Of a DNA stretch of 64,000 nt, positions 41,214 to 50,992 are shown in pieces. Below the pieces are notes generated by a model that saw only the letters and a list, made by a program, of their open reading frames with translations, did no database searches and was not told where the DNA came from. The stretch comes from Candidatus Endomicrobiellum basalitermitum (GTDB lineage Bacteria; Elusimicrobiota; Endomicrobiia; Endomicrobiales; Endomicrobiaceae), in NCBI GenBank assembly GCA_031282525.1, contig JAITDN010000003.1, forward strand, positions 1 through 64,000, in the 5' to 3' direction. Within the stretch, counting starts at the first letter, position 1, and each line of letters starts with the position of its first letter. The position numbers were made by a program, and so were the translations under genes.

Positions 41214-42053
41214 CTATTTTACTTTCACTGTGCAATCTTTTACTATTTCAGCTAGAGCTTTCTCGGTTAATTCCTTCGAAGGTATCTTACCGTGCCATTC
41301 AGCGATATTTTCCATAAAGGAAATTCCTTTGCCTTTAATAGTTTTTGCTATTATAACTGTAGGTTTTTCTTTTTCAGTTTTAAATTTTATATACGCCCTA
41401 TCGATTTCTTCTAAATTATGTCCATCTATCTCAATAGTATTCCATCCAAAAGCTTCGTATTTATCTATTAATGGTTCAACATTCATTACACTTTTTGTAG
41501 CACCATCTATTTGCAGACCATTATTATCAATAATTGCACATAGATTATTGAGTTTATAATGAGCAGCAGACATGGCAGCTTCCCATATACTGCCTTCTTG
41601 TTGTTCCCCATCTCCCATAAGTACATAAACTCTATTGTTTTTGTTTATTTTTTTGATTCCTACGGCAATTCCTGATCCAATTGATAAACCATAGCCTAAA
41701 GAACCAGTAGATATTTCTATTCCTGGGAGCTCTTTGTCTTTTGCTGGATGCCCCTGGAGTCTACTCCCGATTTTCCTTAAAGTATTTAATTCGTTATGAT
41801 TGAAACATCCAAGTTGTGCTAGTATTGCGTAAAGAACAGGACAAACATGTCCTTTAGATAGAATAAAGTAGTCTCTATTGGGATCTTTTGTATTTTTAGG
41901 ATCAAATTTCATATGCTTAAAATATAAAGACACTAAAAGTTCGACAGATGATAAACTACCACCAGGATGTCCAGAACCTGCACTATAAAGCATTTCAATA
42001 ATATCTTTTCTAATATTGACACATGTTATATTTAAGTTTGAGATTTCAGACAT
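41214..42053 (-). CDS. Transketolase, N-terminal subunit
   Basis: 279 residues with the thiamine diphosphate-binding domain: LYSAGSGHPGGSLSSVELLVSLYF, DYFILSKGHVCPVLYA, and the cofactor motif GDGEQQEGSIWEAAMSAAHYKLNNL ending in DNN (metal ligands). Two-chain transketolases are frequent in Firmicutes, Elusimicrobia-like and archaeal genomes. It precedes its partner gene. Confidence 0.94.
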   Translation of the reverse strand: MSEISNLNITCVNIRKDIIEMLYSAGSGHPGGSLSSVELLVSLYFKHMKFDPKNTKDPNRDYFILSKGHVCPVLYAILAQLGCFNHNELNTLRKIGSRLQGHPAKDKELPGIEISTGSLGYGLSIGSGIAVGIKKINKNNRVYVLMGDGEQQEGSIWEAAMSAAHYKLNNLCAIIDNNGLQIDGATKSVMNVEPLIDKYEAFGWNTIEIDGHNLEEIDRAYIKFKTEKEKPTVIIAKTIKGKGISFMENIAEWHGKIPSKELTEKALAEIVKDCTVKVK

Positions 42054-42173
42054 TTTTGTATAACTCCTTTTTAATTATTACTCCAACAAAATATGCTTTC
42101 TACTTAATTTCGAATTATGCTAAGAAAATAGAGGATCTTAACATAACATAAGAATATTAAGCTTGAAACAATT

Positions 42174-42626
42174 TTAATATTTTTTTTCAATTTCTTTAAT
42201 TTTTTTTATTCTCTTGGAATGCCTTTCTTCAAATTGAGTTTCAAGAAAAATTTTTATTCTGTAACAAATATCATCTAAAGTGGCAGTTCTTGATCCCAAA
42301 CATATAATACTTGCACCATTATGTTGAGCTGCAAGTTTTGCGGTATTTTTATCCCAGCAAGTCGCTGCAATTACACCTTTAATTTTATTTGCAGCAATAG
42401 ACATACCAATTCCTGTTCCACAGATAAGGATTCCCTTATCTGCTCTTTTGGAAAGAATAGCTTTTGCTACTTTTAAAGCAAAATCAGGATAATCGCAACT
42501 AGTGTTTCCATTGAAACCAAAATCTTCAATTTCATATCCAATACTCTGTAAATAATTTTTTACTTTATCTCTTATTTCAGTAGCACTATGATCAGTGCCA
42601 AAAGCTAGTTTCTTAATCTTGTACAT
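42174..42626 (-). CDS. rpiB: Ribose-5-phosphate isomerase B
   Basis: Interconverts ribose 5-phosphate and ribulose 5-phosphate. 150 residues of the RpiB/LacAB fold: FGTDHSATEIRDKV, DYPDFALKVAKAI, the catalytic-cysteine loop ICGTGIGMSIAANKIKGV, and the RIKKI tail. The neighbouring transketolase acts in the same pathway. Confidence 0.95.
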   Translation of the reverse strand: MYKIKKLAFGTDHSATEIRDKVKNYLQSIGYEIEDFGFNGNTSCDYPDFALKVAKAILSKRADKGILICGTGIGMSIAANKIKGVIAATCWDKNTAKLAAQHNGASIICLGSRTATLDDICYRIKIFLETQFEERHSKRIKKIKEIEKKY

Positions 42627-42665
42627 AGCAATTTTTTTTCCACCGGTATAATAATTATTATATAT

Positions 42666-43421
42666 TTACTTAAAGTATCTAATAAGTTTGGTGAAAGATT
42701 CAGCCTCTAAGCTTGCTCCCCCTACCAACCCACCATTAATATCTGGTTTCTTCATAAGATCCGATACATTATTTGGATTTATAGAGCCACCGTAAAGAAT
42801 TCTTACTTTATCAGCAATGTTTTTACTGTACATTTTCTCATATATTTTTCTTATAAAGCAATGCATTTCTTGAGCTTGCTCTGGAGATGAAGTTTCCCCT
42901 GTTCCTATAGCCCATATAGGTTCATAAGCTATAACTATTGATGATGCTTGTTCTAATGTAAGTCCAAATAAACCTTCTCTTACTTGTTTTTCTATAACCT
43001 TAAAGGCTACATTATCTTCTCTTTCTTTAAGAGTTTCTCCTACACAAAGTATTGGTGTAAGAGTAGTTACAAAGGCTGCTTTTGTCTTTTTGTTTATAAT
43101 CTTGTTAGTTTCAGTAAAATATTGCCTGCGCTCCGAATGACCTATTATAGCGTAGGAACAACCTATATCTTTTATCATTGTTGGAGAAATTTCTCCAGTG
43201 AATGCACCATTTGATTCCCAAAAGAGATTTTGTGCCCCTAAATTAATATTTGAATCCCTAGTTTCATTATTTACTGCATAGAGTGCCGTAAAAGGAGGGC
43301 AGATTAAGATTTCAATGTCTGTTACATCAGAAATTGTGTTTTTAAGGATTTTTACAAACTCAATAGCTTCTGAAACAGTTTTATTCATTTTCCAATTTCC
43401 TACCATTAGCGGTTTTTTCAT
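42666..43421 (-). CDS. tpiA: Triosephosphate isomerase
   Basis: Interconverts dihydroxyacetone phosphate and glyceraldehyde 3-phosphate. 251 residues: NWKMNK with the active-site lysine, the electrophilic histidine in IIGHSERRQYF, the catalytic glutamate in AYEPIWAIGTG, and the phosphate loops LYGGSINPNN and GLVGGASL. Its ribosome-binding region is a pure A9-G9 tract. Confidence 0.97.
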   Translation of the reverse strand: MKKPLMVGNWKMNKTVSEAIEFVKILKNTISDVTDIEILICPPFTALYAVNNETRDSNINLGAQNLFWESNGAFTGEISPTMIKDIGCSYAIIGHSERRQYFTETNKIINKKTKAAFVTTLTPILCVGETLKEREDNVAFKVIEKQVREGLFGLTLEQASSIVIAYEPIWAIGTGETSSPEQAQEMHCFIRKIYEKMYSKNIADKVRILYGGSINPNNVSDLMKKPDINGGLVGGASLEAESFTKLIRYFK

Positions 43422-43428
43422 AAAAATA

Positions 43429-43446
43429 CCCCCCCCCTTTTTTTTT
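43429..43446 (-). repeat. A9-G9 homopolymer pair before tpiA
   Basis: On the minus strand nine A (43446-43438) are followed by nine G (43437-43429) and seven bases later by the tpiA ATG. The G run occupies the Shine-Dalgarno position. It is by far the longest G run seen in this AT-rich window. Confidence 0.9.
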
Positions 43447-43615
43447 ATTATAAACTCTCATAACAATTTATGAACTACATCTATTATAGTTCCATCACCC
43501 CCGTTACCTCGGAAACAATAAATATATTTTTAATTGATTTCGTAATTATTGTTATAAAATTATATATAAAGCAAATAAGAATAACGGTACTCTAGAATTC
43601 TTAACTTTTATCATA

Positions 43616-44983
43616 TTAATTATTTTTAAGATACTTTTTTATTCCTTCCGCTGCTTTCTTACCCATCCCCATTGCTTCTATAACAGTAGCTCCACCAATA
43701 ATATCTCCTCCCGCGAAAATACCTGGCAGTGAAGTCATAAGACTATCATCAGTTATAATGTACCCATGGCTGTCGACAATTAAACCATCAACAAGTGATG
43801 GTAAAGTTGGATTCGGATGTAACCCTAAAGCTAAAATGACCATATCAGTTTCTATTATATAATCGGATCCAATAATTTTACTAAGATACCTTCTTCCTAA
43901 ATTATCAACTTCCCCAAGCTCTGTCTTCATACATTCAATAGCTTTAACAAATCTTTTTTCATTCCCTATGAATCTTAATGGATTTGTTGAAGTTATAAAC
44001 TCTACACCCTCTTCTTTTGCATGAATTCGCTCTTCTTTCCTTGCTGGCATTTCATTTTCAGTCTTTCTGTAAACAAGTTTAACATTTTTTGCACCAAGTC
44101 TTAATGCTGTTCTTGCTGCATCCATCGCTGTATTTCCTCCTCCTATAACTACAACATTCCTGGCTTTATATATGGGTGTATCGTAGTTGGGAAAATCAAA
44201 AGAATGCATAAGGTTTACACGAACTAGGAATTCATTGGCAGAATAAATATGGTTTAAATTTTCGCCTGATATTTTTGGGAATATAGGGAGTCCAGCCCCA
44301 GTTGCAATAAATATGGCTCCGTACCCTTCGTCAAATAATTCCTTTATTGTTTTTGTTCTTCCTATGAAAGTATTTAGAATTATTTTTATTCCAAGTTTCT
44401 TTAAATTGTATAATTCTAAATCTAGGACATCTTTAGGTAGTCTAAATTTTGGGATTCCATAACGCAAAACTCCACCAGCATTGTGTAAAGATTCGTAAAC
44501 TGTAACATTGTATCCCATTTTTAGCAAATCACCGCCACAGGCTAACCCAGCGGGACCTGATCCTACAATAGCGATTTTAATATCTTTTTTATTAATTATT
44601 ACATCATTTAAATCATCTCTAGCTGTAGTATCTGCTGCATATCGTTCTAAATTTCCAATGCTAACACTTTCATTTTTTTTCGCTAGAATACAAAATTTTT
44701 CGCACTGATTTTCTTGAGGGCAAACCCTACTGCATACGGCAGGAAGATTATTTTTCTGCTTTAAAACTATTACAGCCTGTTTAGGGTTATTATTGGAGAG
44801 ATATCTTACAAACTCAGGTATATTAATTCCAACAGGACAACCATGAATACACAACGGTTTTTGACATTGCAGACATCTTTTCGCCTCTTTTAGCATTTCA
44901 CTTTGAGTATAACCACAATTTACTTGTTCAAAATCTTTTTTTCTAATGTTTGGATCCCTTTCGGGCATTTTTACTTTTTGCAA
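43616..44983 (-). CDS. nfnB: NfnB-like / glutamate synthase small-chain-type FAD/NADPH oxidoreductase
   Basis: 455 residues of the GltD-like family. The N-terminal cysteine-rich domain (CLQCQKPLCIHGCPVGINIPEF, CSRVCPQENQCEKFC) binds two 4Fe-4S clusters. Then follow an FAD motif (VGSGPAGLACGGDLLKMG), a NADPH motif (VVIGGGNTAMDAARTA) and a C-terminal FAD contact (GIFAGGDIIGGATVIEAMG). Adjacent to and overlapping by 13 bases with an NfnA-like chain, which identifies the pair as an NADH-dependent reduced ferredoxin:NADP+ oxidoreductase rather than glutamate synthase; no large GltA chain is nearby. Confidence 0.88.
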   Translation of the reverse strand: MQKVKMPERDPNIRKKDFEQVNCGYTQSEMLKEAKRCLQCQKPLCIHGCPVGINIPEFVRYLSNNNPKQAVIVLKQKNNLPAVCSRVCPQENQCEKFCILAKKNESVSIGNLERYAADTTARDDLNDVIINKKDIKIAIVGSGPAGLACGGDLLKMGYNVTVYESLHNAGGVLRYGIPKFRLPKDVLDLELYNLKKLGIKIILNTFIGRTKTIKELFDEGYGAIFIATGAGLPIFPKISGENLNHIYSANEFLVRVNLMHSFDFPNYDTPIYKARNVVVIGGGNTAMDAARTALRLGAKNVKLVYRKTENEMPARKEERIHAKEEGVEFITSTNPLRFIGNEKRFVKAIECMKTELGEVDNLGRRYLSKIIGSDYIIETDMVILALGLHPNPTLPSLVDGLIVDSHGYIITDDSLMTSLPGIFAGGDIIGGATVIEAMGMGKKAAEGIKKYLKNN

Positions 44984-45816
44984 CAGTTACACCCCTGATT
45001 ATGTTTAAATTTATTAATCGCTATCTCTTCAAGATTTTTAAATAAGCCTAACCTAGAAATAAGCTCTTCCCAATTCACCAAACTAGCATCAAATTCAGGA
45101 CCATCAACACAAGCGAATTTAGTTTCATCATTAATAGTAACCCTACATGCTCCGCACATTCCAGTACCATCAACCATGATAGGATTTAAAGAAACTATAG
45201 TTTTTATATTTTTGCTTCTTGTGATTTCAGATACAGATTTCATCATTGCTACTGGTCCTATAGCATATACTATATCTATTTTCTCTTTGTTTATAACCTC
45301 TTTTAAAATATCTGTAACATATCCTTTTATTCCATATGTCCCATCATTTGTAGCAAAAAAAATAGAGTCACTTTGTTGTCTTAATTCATCTTTAAGTATT
45401 ATTAAGTCTTTGCATCTGGCACCTACTATGGTGATGATTTTATTCCCCACATTTTTTAACTCTTTTATAACAGGTACAACCCCAGCTACTCCAACACCTC
45501 CGGCAACTGAAACAAGAGTACCGTATTTTTTTATCTCTGTAGGATATCCTAAGGGACCCATAAAATCTTTTATGCATTCTCCTGCAGAAAGAGAAGCGAG
45601 TTGCATTGTAGTTTTACCTACTTCCTGAAAAATTATTTTCACTAAACCTTTCTCTAAATTTGTTCCAGCTATAGTTAAAGGAATACGCTCACCCGTATCG
45701 TTAATTCTGAGTATAACAAACTGTCCAACTTTTGCATTTTTCGCAATATTTGGAGCATAAATTTCATAGCTTTTTATTTTTGGTCCAATTTCTTCTGTAT
45801 TTATAATTTTATACAT
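44971..45816 (-). CDS. nfnA: NfnA-like / sulfide dehydrogenase-type flavoprotein subunit
   Basis: 281 residues of the ferredoxin-NADP reductase family: GQFVILRINDTGERIPLTIAG (flavin site), VAGGVGVAGVVPVIKEL (nucleotide site), and a C-terminal 2Fe-2S domain with MVDGTGMCGACRVTINDETKFACVDGPEFD (cysteine and aspartate ligands). A cysteine cluster (CNCCKK) ends the chain. Partner of the next gene in an Nfn-type complex. Confidence 0.88.
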   Translation of the reverse strand: MYKIINTEEIGPKIKSYEIYAPNIAKNAKVGQFVILRINDTGERIPLTIAGTNLEKGLVKIIFQEVGKTTMQLASLSAGECIKDFMGPLGYPTEIKKYGTLVSVAGGVGVAGVVPVIKELKNVGNKIITIVGARCKDLIILKDELRQQSDSIFFATNDGTYGIKGYVTDILKEVINKEKIDIVYAIGPVAMMKSVSEITRSKNIKTIVSLNPIMVDGTGMCGACRVTINDETKFACVDGPEFDASLVNWEELISRLGLFKNLEEIAINKFKHNQGCNCCKK

Positions 45817-45972
45817 TTTTTACCTTTAACGCATACTACTTATTAAAATATAACTTACTATAAAAACCACTAAATACACATTTCATTTATATAATTATAT
45901 AATTTTAATCTAAACCAAGATGATAATTTTCAAAATATAAATATAAAGAATCAGAACTCAAATTTAGGATTC

Positions 45973-47130
45973 TTAGGGTATTATTCTTCTAAATTTTCTT
46001 TTTCCTATCTGTAATGTAAATTTTTTTTTATAATTAATAATAAAATCTTCAAATAATTTTTGCGAATCTATTTTAATACCTCCCTGTTTTATAAGGCATC
46101 TAGCTTTATTTCTGCTCGACACCATACCACTTTTAACAAGTAAATCAGATAACCTCACTCCTACTTCTTTCATTTGATATTCTTCTATATTACCTGGGAT
46201 ATTCTTTTCTGAAAAAATTTTACTAAATTCTTCTTCTGCTTTTATAGCTTCCTCTTTACTATGGTACTTTTCCACAATTTTTTTAGCCAATTCTGTTTTT
46301 GCATCTTTAGGGTGCATAGCCTTAACAACACTTAAATTTGTTTGAGTAAGAAGTTCATAATATCTGTACATAATGGGATCTGAGATTGACATTATCTTTC
46401 CAAACATATCTTTAGGAGAATCGTTTAAAGCTATATAATTATTATAAGATTTTGACATTTTCTTAACACCATCTATTCCCTCCAAAATTGGCATTGTAAT
46501 TATTATTTGAGTATCTTTAATTCCATAATCTCTTTGTATCTGTCTACCTAAAAGAAGATTAAATTTTTGATCGTTACCACCAAGCTCTATATCTGCATTT
46601 AAAGCTACAGAATCATACGCTTGGAGCAAAGGATAAAGGAACTCTATAATACTTATTGGCTTATCTTCCTTATATCTTTTTGCAAAATCATCTCTTACAA
46701 GCATTTGAGCTACTGTACTTTTTGAAACAAGATTTAAAAGTCCTTCTACACCGATTTTATTGAACCATTTACTGTTGTAGGTAACTTCAGTTTTTTTTTC
46801 TTCTAAAATCTTGAAAATTTGATCAGTATAGGTTTTTATGTTTACTTTTATTTGTTCATCTGTTATAGTAGGTCGAATTTCAGATCTACCAGATGGATCG
46901 CCTATTTTTGCAGTAAAATCTCCTATTAAAAATATTATTTTATGTCCTAGATCTTGAAAAATTTTTAATTTATTTATAATAACGCTATGACCTAAATGCA
47001 AATCTGGAGCAGTAGGATCAACTCCTAATTTTATTTTTAATTTCTTACCTGAAGCCAGTTTTTTTTTTAGCTCTTCAATGGAAATAATATCAACTGTCCC
47101 ACATATAATCTTTTTTAATATATTATCCAT
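45973..47130 (-). CDS. tyrS: Tyrosyl-tRNA synthetase
   Basis: Class I synthetase, 385 residues of the TyrRS subgroup with HIGH as HLGHSVII and KMSKS as [24 protein letters not shown] is typical. The C-terminal S4-like domain ends with [16 protein letters not shown]. Confidence 0.96.
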   Translation of the reverse strand: MDNILKKIICGTVDIISIEELKKKLASGKKLKIKLGVDPTAPDLHLGHSVIINKLKIFQDLGHKIIFLIGDFTAKIGDPSGRSEIRPTITDEQIKVNIKTYTDQIFKILEEKKTEVTYNSKWFNKIGVEGLLNLVSKSTVAQMLVRDDFAKRYKEDKPISIIEFLYPLLQAYDSVALNADIELGGNDQKFNLLLGRQIQRDYGIKDTQIIITMPILEGIDGVKKMSKSYNNYIALNDSPKDMFGKIMSISDPIMYRYYELLTQTNLSVVKAMHPKDAKTELAKKIVEKYHSKEEAIKAEEEFSKIFSEKNIPGNIEEYQMKEVGVRLSDLLVKSGMVSSRNKARCLIKQGGIKIDSQKLFEDFIINYKKKFTLQIGKRKFRRIIP

Positions 47131-47371
47131 AAATTAACCTTCCTAAGCTTAATTACCCCCTATTTAACTTTATCATTAAGATGACAGAATATTTAAAATG
47201 GAAGCCGAGAAATTTAAGACTTTTTATAATTATTATAAATAGAGTAAAATCAACGTAAACTATGCCTTAAGTATTATCTATTTATTTATTATTAATAAAA
47301 TTTTTTCATCATATATAATATTTTCATATTATTCTGAATTTTAATGTATTATTTAGTTATTATAGCTTAGA

Positions 47372-47800
47372 TTATGAAATACTGGTATTATCAACTGCAA
47401 GAGCGAATTTTATTGCCCCTGCTTTTTTAGCTTTGTCTATAAAATGTATTATGTGCTCATATTGAACTTGCTTATCGCCTTTTAGAATGATAGCTCTGTT
47501 ATGATTTGAAGATAAAAGATTGTATATGGTGTCCTCAATAGTTAAATTGTCGACTTCTTCTCCTTCTATATAAATACATCCATCTTTTGAAATCAAAACT
47601 TCAATATTTGTTTTTGAGTTATCTTCACTAGTAGATGACATTTGCGTTTTTGGAAGATTAACTTTTATAGATGGTGTATGTGGTGTAAGCATCATAGGCA
47701 TGGTTATCATAAAAATAATAAGAAGAACAAGCATAATATCGGTAAATGGTGTTATATTGATCTCTGACATAACAATACTTTTTTTTCTTTTTATAGTCAT
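47372..47800 (-). CDS. tolR: TolR/ExbD-family protein
   Basis: 142 residues: short cytoplasmic N-terminus, one membrane helix with the essential aspartate (NITPFTDIMLVLLIIFMI), and a periplasmic domain with ILKGDKQVQYEHIIHFIDKAKKAG. With TolQ it forms the proton-driven motor of the Tol system. It starts one base after tolQ ends. Confidence 0.93.
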   Translation of the reverse strand: MTIKRKKSIVMSEINITPFTDIMLVLLIIFMITMPMMLTPHTPSIKVNLPKTQMSSTSEDNSKTNIEVLISKDGCIYIEGEEVDNLTIEDTIYNLLSSNHNRAIILKGDKQVQYEHIIHFIDKAKKAGAIKFALAVDNTSIS

Positions 47801-48433
47801 CTATTCTTTTTCACTTCTCAGAATATCTTTAATTACAGAAGAACAATACTCCATATCTACAACGAATCTATCTATAAGTTTTATAAAAAAATTATATGCA
47901 ATAACTGCAGGAATTGCCACAAAAAGACCTGCTGCAGTTGCAATAAGTGCCCCCGAAACACCCTCAATAATAACTGATATATTACCTCCCAAATCTATTC
48001 TTGAGATATCATGAAATGCTCTTATAATACCTAAAACCGTACCAAAGAGTCCTATGTAAACAGAAATATTTCCGAGTGTCCCTAAAACAACAGTAAAACG
48101 TTCAAGTTTTACTGTTTGAAACATTATTTCTCTCTCCATAGCTTCGCCCAAATTACCTTCATTTTCTTTAAAAGCGAGAATACCTGCTTTTACAACAGAG
48201 GCCATGGGAGAGTTAATAGTATCACAGAAATTGATAGCTTCATCAAATTTGTTTATTTTTATTTCTTTCATTAGTTTATCTAAAAGTCGAACTTTTGTTA
48301 TTTTAAATTTTCTCCAAAATTCAACTGATTTAAAACAAATAACCATTATTGAAAGAATCGATGCCCCCAAGAGAACATAAAGAGTATAGCCTCCCATATT
48401 TATTACATCTAAAAAACTTTTACCTTCAAACAT
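47801..48433 (-). CDS. tolQ: TolQ/ExbB-family motor protein
   Basis: 210 residues with three membrane helices: the first near residues 12-30, the last two in [24 protein letters not shown] and [21 protein letters not shown]. The GLFGTV and pore-lining threonine/proline residues fit the MotA/TolQ/ExbB family. Context (tolB, pal) supports TolQ. Confidence 0.93.
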   Translation of the reverse strand: MFEGKSFLDVINMGGYTLYVLLGASILSIMVICFKSVEFWRKFKITKVRLLDKLMKEIKINKFDEAINFCDTINSPMASVVKAGILAFKENEGNLGEAMEREIMFQTVKLERFTVVLGTLGNISVYIGLFGTVLGIIRAFHDISRIDLGGNISVIIEGVSGALIATAAGLFVAIPAVIAYNFFIKLIDRFVVDMEYCSSVIKDILRSEKE

Positions 48434-48471
48434 AATATTTACACATCCTTTCTACTTAAATTTAATCTAGC

Positions 48472-49788
48472 TTAGCTTAAGATTGGTGACCACGATGGGG
48501 TGTAAGAAGTGCCTGGTATTTCTACAAGCTTTCTTGTACCTGAACCATCAATTGCTATTATATAAATTTCTCCTCTTCCAGATCTATTTGAATAGAATGT
48601 TAGAAACCTTCCATCAGGAGACCATGTAGGATTTTCATTGTTTCTTTGATTATATGTAAGTCTCGTGACCTTTGTACTAGGTAAATCGTATATACACAAA
48701 TCATAGTTACCTCTTGCTTGTTTCATTGTAAAAGCAATTTTATCACCACGTGGTGACCAAGCTGGAGAATCACAATAGCCATTTGTAGTAAGCCTTCTTA
48801 CATTCCCACCACTAACATTCATTATATAAAGTTGAGGGTATCCTGACCTATCTGAGATAAACACTATCTCCTGACCATTAGGAGCAAAAGATGGACTGGT
48901 ATCGATATATACATTTTCAGTCATTCTTCGTAGTAGTTCACCACGCATATTTATCATATATAGATTTGGATATCTACCTTTAGATAAAGTAAGAATTATT
49001 TTCTTCCCATCAGGAGAAAATGAACCTGTAACATTTAATCCTTGATACTTTGAAATGATACTACGTTTGTTTTCAAGAAGATCTAACACAAATAAATCTG
49101 GGTTATTATATAGATAACTTGTATAAATTATTTGACCTCCACCTGGAGACCATTTAGGAAGAATATTTATTTTATTGTCTTTTGTTAATCTTCGCAAATT
49201 ATACCCATCGTAATCTACAACATACAACTCTTTGAATCTTGTACTATCATTCACAAAAACTATTTTTGAACAGGCTATACCAATTTCACCTTTGATCCTC
49301 CTTATAATTTCATCACTTGCTTTATGAGCCAAATATCTATAATTTGAATGCTTATGTTTATAACTATGCTTCCATATTATTTCACCCGTAAAAACATCAA
49401 TTACTTTTATTTCAAGAACGAGGTCGCATCCATCATCATTCACAGAGGCGGTAATAAAAATTGTTGTTCCATTTTTTCTTAAAGAAAATAATTGTTCCTT
49501 GGAATCATCATTTGATACAATTTGTATTATATTGAAATACCTAGAAAGAACAAGATCATTTTTAATAATTTTTTTAATAAGTTTTGCTAATTTTATAGTG
49601 TTTTCATTTTTATCTACAACGTTAAAATGTCCTATGGCTATATCGGATCTTTTAGTAGTTGCACAAAGAGAAAGATAAATATCATTATTTGCATACGCTG
49701 TCACCGTAGAAAAGAAAATTACAAAAATAATATATAAGATTAAGAAATGTATTTTTTTTATTAAATTAATCTTTACATTTAAATTCAA
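48472..49788 (-). CDS. tolB: Tol-Pal system protein TolB
   Basis: Periplasmic beta-propeller that binds Pal. 438 residues: signal peptide (about 1-34, cleavage near AYA-NND), N-terminal domain, then about five repeats with the pattern SPxWSPxGxxIxFxS and LYIMN (e.g. PKWSPGGGQIIYTS, PAWSPRGDKIAFTM). It overlaps the upstream TonB/TolA-like gene by 23 bases. Confidence 0.95.
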   Translation of the reverse strand: MNLNVKINLIKKIHFLILYIIFVIFFSTVTAYANNDIYLSLCATTKRSDIAIGHFNVVDKNENTIKLAKLIKKIIKNDLVLSRYFNIIQIVSNDDSKEQLFSLRKNGTTIFITASVNDDGCDLVLEIKVIDVFTGEIIWKHSYKHKHSNYRYLAHKASDEIIRRIKGEIGIACSKIVFVNDSTRFKELYVVDYDGYNLRRLTKDNKINILPKWSPGGGQIIYTSYLYNNPDLFVLDLLENKRSIISKYQGLNVTGSFSPDGKKIILTLSKGRYPNLYMINMRGELLRRMTENVYIDTSPSFAPNGQEIVFISDRSGYPQLYIMNVSGGNVRRLTTNGYCDSPAWSPRGDKIAFTMKQARGNYDLCIYDLPSTKVTRLTYNQRNNENPTWSPDGRFLTFYSNRSGRGEIYIIAIDGSGTRKLVEIPGTSYTPSWSPILS

Positions 49789-50500
49789 AATAAACTCCTA
49801 AAATGTTATTCACATAATCCTCAGGTAAATCTGGGAAAGGCATCGCCCTCTGTATTGTATCTAAAGCGTATTTATCATATTCACTATTCCCTGAGGATTT
49901 TTTAATAGAAATATTAGAAATCGAACCATTTCTATGAATTTTAAAATATACAATCACTGTGAGTTGGCAATAATTTTCAACCCATTTCCATTGTTTACTT
50001 ATCTTTTTTACCACTTCCCCCGCGTAATAAGAATATTTAAAATCTGGAGTGTCAAATGAAAGCATTCCAACTCCATACTGTGAAGTTGCTTCAATAGGAA
50101 TTTTAGTGGGATTCAAAGGTTGAAATTCTTTAACATTATTACTATTTTCTGAAGTTCTCATAACATAGTTTTCTTGTTTTTCTTTTTTTATAACAATATC
50201 TTCTTTTCGACTATGGTTACTAAAAATTTCTGTTTTATTTTCATTTTCATATTTAGTATTTAAAAGTTTAGATTTTTTGCTAAAAGTCATAATTTCAGAT
50301 CTGTCAACCAATTCATCTTGAGGTTTAGAATAAAAAGAAACTTCTATTGGTACAGACAAAAACATCGGTTTTTCTCTAACATTAAAAATAAGATAAATAA
50401 AAATAAGATGAAAAAAAATTGAGACCAATAAATAAGGAAATAATTTATCTTTATTAGTCATTAATCTCTTATTAGCAGTATCACGATTCATTTTTGTCAA
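49766..50500 (-). CDS. TonB/TolA-like energy-transducing protein
   Basis: 244 residues: one N-terminal membrane helix (residues about 22-41, LFPYLLVSIFFHLIFIYLIF), a low-complexity charged middle, and a C-terminal TonB-type domain (VIVYFKIHRNGSISNISIKKSSGNSEYDKYALDTIQRAMPFP). Position between pal/cpoB and tolB suggests it is the TolA of this Tol system; it lacks a long helical stalk. Confidence 0.82.
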   Translation of the reverse strand: MTKMNRDTANKRLMTNKDKLFPYLLVSIFFHLIFIYLIFNVREKPMFLSVPIEVSFYSKPQDELVDRSEIMTFSKKSKLLNTKYENENKTEIFSNHSRKEDIVIKKEKQENYVMRTSENSNNVKEFQPLNPTKIPIEATSQYGVGMLSFDTPDFKYSYYAGEVVKKISKQWKWVENYCQLTVIVYFKIHRNGSISNISIKKSSGNSEYDKYALDTIQRAMPFPDLPEDYVNNILGVYFEFKCKD

Positions 50501-50966
50501 GTATTCTTAGACATTCGTCCATATGAATACGGGCTTCAGGTACTTGTGTGTCATTAGGATATTTATTTATAAATGATTCAAATCCGGAATACGCAAGCTC
50601 ATACCTTTTTGCTAGATAATCGCCATAAGCACGTCCATAGATGGATGAAGATAAAGCAAATTCATCATTATTTTCCTTCATTAAATGTAATTTGCTTAAT
50701 GAAGAAACTTTATTTTGTAAATCTTGAATTGAAGCGTCAAATACTGCACAATCAGTATTAACTTTTGTATATAAATCAGCGTAATTTTGTTGAAGTTCCC
50801 TACATTTTATATGCAACTGTGACATTTCATCCATTAAACTTGCAATTTTACTGTGACTTGATAAACTACAACACCCTGTAGCAAACATTACAAAACATAT
50901 TACATTTAACAAACTTACACTTAAAATATAGTTATTAAAAATTTTTAATAAAATTTTAAACTGCAT
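50481..50966 (-). CDS. CpoB/YbgF-like periplasmic protein, short
   Basis: 161 residues. A hydrophobic N-terminus ends in FATGCC (probable lipoprotein or signal cleavage region), followed by a coiled coil (about 40-95) and only one clear TPR-like repeat (YGRAYGDYLAKRYELAYSGFESFINKYP). CpoB usually carries several TPRs over about 250 residues, so the C-terminus is shortened. It overlaps the TonB/TolA-like gene by 20 bases. CpoB coordinates septal wall synthesis with Tol. Confidence 0.72.
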   Translation of the reverse strand: MQFKILLKIFNNYILSVSLLNVICFVMFATGCCSLSSHSKIASLMDEMSQLHIKCRELQQNYADLYTKVNTDCAVFDASIQDLQNKVSSLSKLHLMKENNDEFALSSSIYGRAYGDYLAKRYELAYSGFESFINKYPNDTQVPEARIHMDECLRILDKNES

Positions 50967-50992
50967 AACAATGTGTTTCTATTATCCTTAAT

